From Pseudomonadota bacterium (GTDB lineage: Bacteria > Pseudomonadota > Alphaproteobacteria > Rickettsiales > UBA1997): a stretch of 5,160 nt of DNA. The stretch lies in contig RFXY01000088.1 of assembly GCA_009921385.1 (NCBI GenBank), positions 1 to 5,160 of the forward strand, written 5' to 3'. A program made the translations under genes and the position numbers. Numbering within the stretch: the stretch's first letter is position 1; the number at the start of each line of letters is the position of its first letter. Under the pieces are notes generated by a model that had not been told where the DNA came from, made no database searches, and worked only from the letters and a program-made list of their open reading frames with translations. Shown here in pieces: positions 1 to 4,007 of this stretch.

Positions 1-762
1 AACTTTAGAATCGATAGAATAGGCATCTGGAGCAGAAATAACTTCAAGAGCAGCATTGTTAAGCGGAGTATTGTAAGAAACTAAACCACCAGGAAAGTTA
101 GGACCAGAAGCTGTGCAGTAAGGATCTGTAGTACCTACTGCTGGTGTCCCTGTGGAACAAGCTAAGGCAGATGAATTGGCTGTTCCTGTACTGTTAAAAT
201 GGTTATTAACTAAAGTTGTGCCAGCAGCAAGAGCAGCAGGAGTTACACTTTTTGTTTTACCAGTTAAAACCACCACATTTTGTAAAGAAGAAATGTTGTA
301 GTCAAAAGCCCAGCCACCGCCTTTAATTTTTGAACCAGGAAGATTGGTAATAGGAGTAAAAGTTTGAGCCGAAGTTGCGGTAATGCTTAAATTTAAATCT
401 ATGGCACCAATATCTCTTAGATCTTGCCAAGCATCAACACCTTCAAAACCAGCAACAGATGATCCAGCAACTACACCATTTGCAATTGCATATTGAATTT
501 GATTGTTTCTATTACCTGAAAAAGTGCTATTGCTACCCACAGAAATATCGGTATCACCTGGATAAGAATCGTATTGAGTGTAAAAAGAGTTTACTGCTAC
601 TTGATAGCTTTTTGCTTCACTCATAACAGAACGAAGCTCGGAGCTTTTAATAAGGCTGGCACCACCAGTTATACCAGCAATTAGTAAACCGATAATGATT
701 AGAACTATTGATAACTCAATTAGTGAGAAAGCCGACTTTTTAGAAGAAAAAGTTTTTTTCAT
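1..762 (-). CDS. Prepilin-type N-terminal cleavage/methylation protein (type IV pilin or pseudopilin-like), C-terminus off window
   Basis: The reading frame is open from an ATG at 762 down to the left edge, giving 254 residues without a stop. The N-terminus is a class III signal: a short basic leader (MKKTFSSKKSA), then FSLIELS and a hydrophobic helix to about residue 35. Cleavage by a prepilin peptidase is expected between A11 and F12, which puts the conserved Glu (E16) at mature position +5. The -1 residue is Ala instead of the usual Gly. A YPGDT motif at residues 67-71 follows the helix, as in many pseudopilins and pilins. The rest is a Gly/Ser/Thr/Asn-rich globular region with only two cysteines (C202, C216), which could close a disulfide loop like the pilin D-region. 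The protein would be processed at the inner membrane and assembled into a pilus or secretion pseudopilus. No assembly gene is visible, so a major pilin, minor pilin and pseudopilin cannot be told apart. No Shine-Dalgarno sequence precedes the start; the leader motif fixes the start choice. Confidence 0.9.
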   Translation of the reverse strand, partial: MKKTFSSKKSAFSLIELSIVLIIIGLLIAGITGGASLIKSSELRSVMSEAKSYQVAVNSFYTQYDSYPGDTDISVGSNSTFSGNRNNQIQYAIANGVVAGSSVAGFEGVDAWQDLRDIGAIDLNLSITATSAQTFTPITNLPGSKIKGGGWAFDYNISSLQNVVVLTGKTKSVTPAALAAGTTLVNNHFNSTGTANSSALACSTGTPAVGTTDPYCTASGPNFPGGLVSYNTPLNNAALEVISAPDAYSIDSKV

Positions 763-834
763 ATTTTATTAAGATGTTGTTAAATTTGATTATTATGAAG
801 CAAAATTGAAAAGTTTTGATCCTTTTGAAAATCA

Positions 835-863
835 ATATTGGTTGTTTTATTTTAAAATGTCAA
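835..863 (-). promoter_or_regulatory. Candidate sigma-70 promoter for the pilin gene
   Basis: On the minus strand, 863-858 reads TTGACA, a perfect -35 box. After a 17-base spacer, 840-835 reads CAATAT, a weak -10 with three of six consensus bases. Transcription would start near 828 and leave a leader of about 65 bases before the ATG at 762. The sequence just upstream (864-912) is made of A-tracts on this strand and could act as an UP element. The exact -35, the spacing and the A-tracts favour the call; the poor -10 weakens it. Confidence 0.4.
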
Positions 864-940
864 ATTTTTTTTTCATCTTTTTTTTATTGTGTCTTTTTTA
901 GACATATTTTTTATTGCTTGCATTTTGTTTTTTTTGTTTT
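864..940. promoter_or_regulatory. T-tract/A-tract cluster between the divergent transcription units
   Basis: On the plus strand there are runs of T at 865-873 (9), 878-885 (8), 894-899 (6), 907-912 (6) and 928-935 (8), separated by short mixed sequence. Run centres are roughly 12-15 bases apart except for the last gap, so phasing with the helix is only approximate. A small stem (890-894 with 900-904, TGTCT/AGACA) lies inside. Such tracts tend to be bent or stiff DNA and to raise promoter activity. Here they sit directly upstream of the pilin -35 box and about 70-150 bases upstream of the tRNA. The regulatory role is inference. Confidence 0.3.
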
Positions 941-1011
941 AAAATTTTCAATCGCATTTTTGTTTTATGTTTAAAATAACATTTTATAAAATTTTATATA
1001 AATTATAAAGC

Positions 1012-1087
1012 GGGGCTATAGCGCAGTTGGTAGCGCGTTTGCATGGCATGCAAAAGGTCACGAGTTCGAATCTCGTTAGCTCCACCA
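1012..1087 (+). tRNA. tRNA-Ala(GGC): tRNA-Ala, anticodon GGC
   Basis: A complete 76-base cloverleaf with encoded CCA. The acceptor GGGGCTA (1012-1018) pairs with TAGCTCC (1077-1083). The D stem is GCGC/GCGC (1021-1024 with 1033-1036). The anticodon stem TTTGC/GCAAA (1038-1042 with 1050-1054) frames the loop ATGGCAT, so the anticodon is GGC at 1045-1047. The T stem ACGAG/CTCGT (1060-1064 with 1072-1076) encloses loop TTCGAAT. The third acceptor pair is G-U, the alanyl-tRNA synthetase identity element, which independently supports the alanine call. It reads GCC and, by wobble, GCU codons. The upstream DNA (980-1010) is nearly pure A/T with several TATAAA-like hexamers, so a promoter is likely but cannot be pinned down. 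No terminator separates it from metE 93 bases downstream, so readthrough is possible. Confidence 0.98.
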
Positions 1088-1106
1088 AAATAAAATTATA
1101 AAAATA

Positions 1107-1135
1107 TTTTCATAAAACAAATTTCTTCATATATT
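1107..1135 (+). promoter_or_regulatory. Candidate sigma-70 promoter for metE
   Basis: TTTTCA at 1107-1112 (four of six -35 bases) is followed after 17 bases by TATATT at 1130-1135 (five of six -10 bases). A start near 1142 would leave a leader of about 38 bases before the metE ATG. In such AT-rich sequence similar matches arise by chance, so this is a candidate only. The leader is too short for a cobalamin or SAM riboswitch, and none is seen between the tRNA and metE. Confidence 0.35.
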
Positions 1136-1180
1136 TTTCAAGCAAAGCCTTGCATTAAAAAATAACATCTCACTTAACTT

Positions 1181-3475
1181 ATGCTTAAAACCGCTTCACT
1201 TGGTTTTCCGAGAATAGGATCTGATCGTCAACTAAAAAAAGCCACCGAAGGCTATTGGAAAGGCTCAATTTCTTGGGAACAACTACAAGCAACTGCTTCA
1301 GAAATTAAAAATCATAATTGGCAATTGCAACAATCTGCTGGCATCAATTTTATTGCTAGCAACGATTTTTCTTTTTATGACCACATTCTTGATAATATCG
1401 TTTTATTTGGGGCAATTCCTGAGAGATTCAAAAAAGTTTTTGGCGAAAATCATCAAGGTTTAGATCTTTATTTTGCTATGGCGAGAGGCCTGCAAAAATC
1501 TGGCATCGACATTACCGCTCTTGAAATGACTAAATGGTTTGATACCAACTACCACTATTTGGTTGCCGAATTTTCTGTAAATCAACAATTTAGTTTAAAT
1601 GCTCAAAAAATTTGTCAAGATTTTTTAGAAGCCAAACAAATTGGGGTGCATACTCGCCCTGTAATTATTGGTCCGGTATCGTTTTTGTTGCTCGGAAAAT
1701 CTATTGATAATTCTAACAAACTAAATTTATTGCCAAAACTATTGCCTGTTTATGCTAGTTTATTTGCAAAATTGCAAGAAATTGGGGTTTGCGATGTGCA
1801 AATAGATGAGCCATTTTTAGCAACTAACATCGATAAAGATCAAATAAATGCCTACCTGCAAGCCTATGCCTATCTCAAAAAAAATTGTCAACAACTAAAA
1901 TTACATCTCACTACCTATTTTGAAAGTTTGCTTGAAAATACTCAACTCGCTTTCGATCTACAAACCGACTCGGTGCATATCGATTTGGTAAGAGGCGAAA
2001 ATCAGCTAAATACCTGCTTGCAAGCTATTAACAACAATCAAATTCTTTCTTTGGGTTTGGTTGACGGGCGAAATGTGTGGATCAACAATTTAGAGCAATC
2101 AATTGCTTTAACAAAAAAAGCAACTGCTGTTCTTGGTGATAATCGAGTGATTGTGGCCAGTTCGTGCAGTTTGTTGCACTGCCCAATTTCACTTGCCAAC
2201 GAAAATAGCCTTGATAACGAAATCAAAACTTGGCTATCTTTTGCCGAAGATAAATTGCAAGAAATAGCAATTATTGCTGGCGCTGTCAACAATAATTTAA
2301 CTGAAAAACAGCAAAATTTATTGCAAAACAATAAAATTGCCATCAGCAACAGAAAAACATCGGCAAAAATTCATAATCAGCAAGTAAAAGAAAGGGTTGC
2401 TGGCATTAATAAAAGCTTGTTAAATCGCCACTCCAATTTTGCTACTCGAAGCAAGTTGCAACAAAATCATCTCAATTTACCTTTGTTGCCAACCACCACC
2501 ATCGGCTCTTTTCCGCAGACCAAAGAAGTTCGAGAAAATAGAGCTAATTTCAAAGCCAACAAAATCAATCAACAACAATATCACGATTTCATCAAGCAAC
2601 AAATTGCTAATGCTGTTGCTTGGCAAGAACAAATTGGGCTCGATGTTTTAGTGCATGGCGAGTTTGAAAGAAACGATATGGTCGAATATTTTGGCGAACA
2701 ACTTAATGGTTTTTGCTTTACCAAAAACGGCTGGGTGCAAAGCTACGGCACTCGTTGTGTGAAGCCTCCCATCATTTTTGGCGATGTTTTCCGCAATTCC
2801 GCTATGACCGTTGAGTGGGCAAAATATGCACAAAGTCTTACCAAAAAAATTGTCAAAGGTATGCTTACAGGGCCAATCACCATTTTGCAGTGGTCTTTTG
2901 TGCGAAACGATCAACCAAGAAGCCAAACCGCCAATCAAATTGCTTTGGCAATTCGCGACGAAGTGCTTGATTTAGAAAAAGCTGGCATTCAAATTATTCA
3001 AATCGATGAAGCCGCTCTAAGAGAAGGTTTGCCGATTCGTCAAGAAAATTGGCAACACTATTTGCAATGGGCGGTTGATGCTTTTCGCATTTCTGCTAGC
3101 GGGGTTGAAGATAAAACTCAAATTCACACTCATATGTGTTATTCTGAGTTTAACGATATCATTCAAGCCATCGCCAATATGGATGCCGATGTGATTTCTA
3201 TCGAAACTTCACGATCTCAAATGGAATTGTTAAATGCTTTTGTCAATTTTAAATATCCAAACGAAATTGGGCCCGGTGTTTACGATATTCATTCGCCAAG
3301 AGTTCCTTCGGTGCAAGAAATGCAAAATCTACTCTACAAAGCTCTTGATGTTTTAAAGCCAGAGCAAATTTGGGTTAACCCAGATTGCGGTTTAAAAACC
3401 AGAGACTGGCCCGAAACCAAGCAAGCTCTCGAGTTTATGGTTACTGCCACTAAACACATTAGAGCAAGTTTGTAA
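1181..3475 (+). CDS. metE: 5-methyltetrahydropteroyltriglutamate--homocysteine methyltransferase (cobalamin-independent methionine synthase)
   Basis: MetE transfers the methyl group of 5-methyltetrahydrofolate polyglutamate directly to homocysteine in the cytosol, the last step of methionine synthesis, without vitamin B12. The 764 residues match the usual length (E. coli MetE is 753). The N-terminal Met_synt_1 domain (about residues 4-310) opens with LGFPRIG and a basic RQLKK folate-contact segment. The catalytic Met_synt_2 domain (about 435-760) contains TTTIGSFPQT (homocysteine site I441-S443), HGEFERNDMVEYF with E494, and IDEAALREGLP. The zinc ligands are all present: H651 and C653 in HTHMCY, E675 in SIETSRS, and C736 in NPDCGLKTR. 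The proton-donor His is H704 in YDIHSPRVP. Every one lies at a constant +10 offset from the E. coli numbering, so the gene looks intact and active. The start is set by homology; no Shine-Dalgarno is seen. It stands alone, without metF, metH or metR. Gln/Asn richness fits the AT-rich genome. Confidence 0.98.
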   Translation: MLKTASLGFPRIGSDRQLKKATEGYWKGSISWEQLQATASEIKNHNWQLQQSAGINFIASNDFSFYDHILDNIVLFGAIPERFKKVFGENHQGLDLYFAMARGLQKSGIDITALEMTKWFDTNYHYLVAEFSVNQQFSLNAQKICQDFLEAKQIGVHTRPVIIGPVSFLLLGKSIDNSNKLNLLPKLLPVYASLFAKLQEIGVCDVQIDEPFLATNIDKDQINAYLQAYAYLKKNCQQLKLHLTTYFESLLENTQLAFDLQTDSVHIDLVRGENQLNTCLQAINNNQILSLGLVDGRNVWINNLEQSIALTKKATAVLGDNRVIVASSCSLLHCPISLANENSLDNEIKTWLSFAEDKLQEIAIIAGAVNNNLTEKQQNLLQNNKIAISNRKTSAKIHNQQVKERVAGINKSLLNRHSNFATRSKLQQNHLNLPLLPTTTIGSFPQTKEVRENRANFKANKINQQQYHDFIKQQIANAVAWQEQIGLDVLVHGEFERNDMVEYFGEQLNGFCFTKNGWVQSYGTRCVKPPIIFGDVFRNSAMTVEWAKYAQSLTKKIVKGMLTGPITILQWSFVRNDQPRSQTANQIALAIRDEVLDLEKAGIQIIQIDEAALREGLPIRQENWQHYLQWAVDAFRISASGVEDKTQIHTHMCYSEFNDIIQAIANMDADVISIETSRSQMELLNAFVNFKYPNEIGPGVYDIHSPRVPSVQEMQNLLYKALDVLKPEQIWVNPDCGLKTRDWPETKQALEFMVTATKHIRASL

Positions 3476-3495
3476 TTATAGCAAATTTCGTGGCA

Positions 3496-3577
3496 AATTC
3501 CCCTTCTGTAGAAGGGGTGGATTTTTTTGCGACAGCAAAAAAAGACGGGGTAGTGTCGGTAGCAGTTCTCGGTGCAC
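3496..3577 (+). repeat. Palindromic module A with T7GC/GCA7 second hairpin
   Basis: Hairpin 1 is CCCCTTC/GAAGGGG (3500-3506 with 3511-3517). Hairpin 2 is a nine-pair stem of seven T plus GC (3522-3530) with GC plus seven A (3535-3543) around a GACA loop. Positions 3496-3546 match module C (3646-3696) with a single difference at 3533/3683 (C versus T in the loop). The left flank GGCAAATTCCCCTTCT (3492-3507) also matches the start of module E. Confidence 0.9.
3500..3528 (+). terminator. Probable intrinsic terminator of metE, formed by repeat module A
   Basis: Twenty-four bases after the metE stop, CCCCTTC (3500-3506) pairs with GAAGGGG (3511-3517) around a TGTA loop. TGGA and seven T residues (3522-3528) follow. 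A GC-rich hairpin plus a U-tract is the layout of a Rho-independent terminator, although the four-base gap before the T run is longer than ideal. It belongs to a repeat family present several times nearby, so termination may be a by-product of repeat insertion. Module C (3650-3678) has the same layout on the plus strand, and module D has it on the minus strand. Confidence 0.5.
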
Positions 3578-3645
3578 AATTCCCCTTCCCTTGGAAGGGG
3601 TGGCACGAAGTGCCGGGGTAGTGTCGGTAGCAGTTCTCGGTGCAC
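3578..3645 (+). repeat. Palindromic module B with GGCAC/GTGCC second hairpin
   Basis: Hairpin 1 is CCCCTTCC/GGAAGGGG (3582-3589 with 3593-3600, loop CTT). Where A and C carry the T7GC/GCA7 stem, B carries GGCAC-GAA-GTGCC (3602-3614). From there its tail and linker are identical to those of A: 3546-3588 and 3614-3656 are a perfect 43-base direct repeat offset by 68, running into the start of the next module each time. Confidence 0.9.
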
Positions 3646-3707
3646 AATTCCCCTTCTGTAGAAGGGGTGGATTTTTTTGCGATAGCAAAAAAAGACCAAG
3701 GTAGTGT
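3646..3707 (+). repeat. Palindromic module C, left arm of a large inverted repeat
   Basis: Hairpin 1 is CCCCTTC/GAAGGGG (3650-3656 with 3661-3667). Hairpin 2 is T7GC (3672-3680) with GCA7 (3685-3693), loop GATA. The tail reads GACCAAGGTAGTGT, as in reversed module D, while A has GACGGGGTAGTGT. After the tail the usual linker is replaced by a unique segment (3708-3764) containing CCAGCACTCGA at 3714-3724. Confidence 0.9.
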
Positions 3708-3764
3708 CGGCAACCAGCACTCGAAAGATGTGCGACTCGAAAAAACATCCGCGATCGGCTCCCA

Positions 3765-3835
3765 ACACTACCTTGGTCTTTTTGCACAAGCTATCGCTTA
3801 TGCAAAAATCCACCCCTTCCACAGGAAGGGGAATT
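3765..3835 (-). repeat. Palindromic module D (reversed), with symmetrically lengthened second hairpin
   Basis: Read on the minus strand, D is a copy of C. Hairpin 1 is CCCCTTCC/GGAAGGGG around a three-base loop (3831-3824 with 3820-3813). Hairpin 2 keeps the GATA loop, but its stem is T5-GCATAAGC with GCTTGTGC-A5, thirteen pairs including one G-U, in place of the nine-pair T7GC/GCA7. The G-U wobble exists only if RNA is made from the minus strand; on the plus strand it would be an A-C mismatch. Confidence 0.9.
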
Positions 3836-3854
3836 CTGATCGAGTGCTGGGGCA

Positions 3855-3880
3855 AATTCCCCTTCTAAAAAAGGGGAATT
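3855..3880 (-). repeat. Palindromic module E, perfect 10-bp stem-loop only
   Basis: AATTCCCCTT (3855-3864) pairs perfectly with AAGGGGAATT (3871-3880) around CTAAAA. The module lacks the second hairpin and tail and looks like a truncated member. It is assigned to the minus orientation because GAATTC(T/A)GATCGAGTGCT follows it (3876-3893), just as it flanks D (3831-3848). There is no T run directly after the hairpin on either strand, so a terminator role is not supported. Confidence 0.8.
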
Positions 3881-3893
3881 CAGATCGAGTGCT

Positions 3894-4007
3894 AGAGAAA
3901 AAATTTTTTTTTCTTTATAAAAACAAAAATAGTTGTTGCAATTTATTTTTGCTTGGTTTAAATTGAGTAGCAATTGTTTTTTTATTATTCAATTAATTTA
4001 TATTTTT
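3894..4007 (+). other. AT-rich leader between repeat cluster and VirB2-like gene
   Basis: This stretch is almost entirely A/T. It holds an A6/T9 stem (AGAAAAAA 3896-3903 with TTTTTTCT 3907-3914) that could act as a weak terminator-like element for transcripts leaving the repeats. No convincing promoter is seen: TTGAGT at 3963-3968 with TATTCA at 3986-3991 has the right spacing but poor matches. There is no Shine-Dalgarno before the ATG at 4008. Confidence 0.3.

Larger units (their letters stand above)
3646..3835. repeat. Large imperfect inverted repeat formed by modules C and D
   Basis: Arms 3646-3707 and 3765-3835 are reverse complements apart from the lengthened hairpin 2 in D and a few bases in the hairpin 1 loop. 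The 57-base spacer carries CCAGCACTCGA (3714-3724), whose complement TCGAGTGCTGG lies outside the right arm at 3840-3850. The DNA could extrude as a cruciform, and a transcript from either strand could form a long stem. Confidence 0.85.
3484..3893. repeat. Cluster of five related palindromic repeat modules (A, B, C forward; D, E reversed)
   Basis: This non-coding stretch fills most of the 532-base gap between metE and the next gene and is clearly richer in G+C than its surroundings. Each module begins AATTCCCCTT and folds into a first hairpin. In A-D a second hairpin and a TAGTGT(C/T)GG tail follow. A, B and C lie head to tail on the plus strand; D and E lie in the opposite orientation, so the two sets converge. 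Linkers differ between the sets: CAGTTCTCGGTGCAC joins A-B and B-C, and AGCACTCGATC(A/T)G precedes D and E on the minus strand. Frames through the cluster stay open on both strands but look like no protein. The pattern suits a dispersed, possibly mobile, palindromic repeat family; no transposase is present. Confidence 0.9.

Noticed and set aside
1012..1087. tRNA as an integration site (att) for a mobile element
   Set aside because: No integrase is present and no second copy of the tRNA 3' end is found in the window.
1088..1180. Possible cobalamin or SAM riboswitch controlling metE
   Set aside because: The stretch is only 93 bases, almost pure A/T, and shows no B12-box or SAM-box like sequence or stable stems.
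2038..2349. Minus-strand open frame inside metE
   Set aside because: It lies entirely opposite a well-conserved metE region and has no recognisable domain or upstream signals; it is a shadow of the real gene.
2439..2651. Plus-strand 70-codon frame overlapping metE in another frame
   Set aside because: Overlaps the conserved catalytic domain of MetE and shows no protein-like features of its own.
2648..2938. Minus-strand open frame inside metE
   Set aside because: Antisense to conserved catalytic sequence; no independent support.
3334..3855. Minus-strand 173-codon frame crossing the end of metE and the repeats
   Set aside because: Its sequence is made of translated copies of the palindromic modules plus antisense metE; amino-acid repeats such as ENCYRHYP follow the DNA repeats in changing frames, so it is not a gene.
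3484..3893. Possible CRISPR array
   Set aside because: The repeats are unequal in length, palindromic, in both orientations, and joined by repeated rather than unique linkers; there are no cas genes.
3640..3966. Plus-strand 108-codon frame through modules C, D and E
   Set aside because: Repeat-derived sequence with no domain and no separate start signals.
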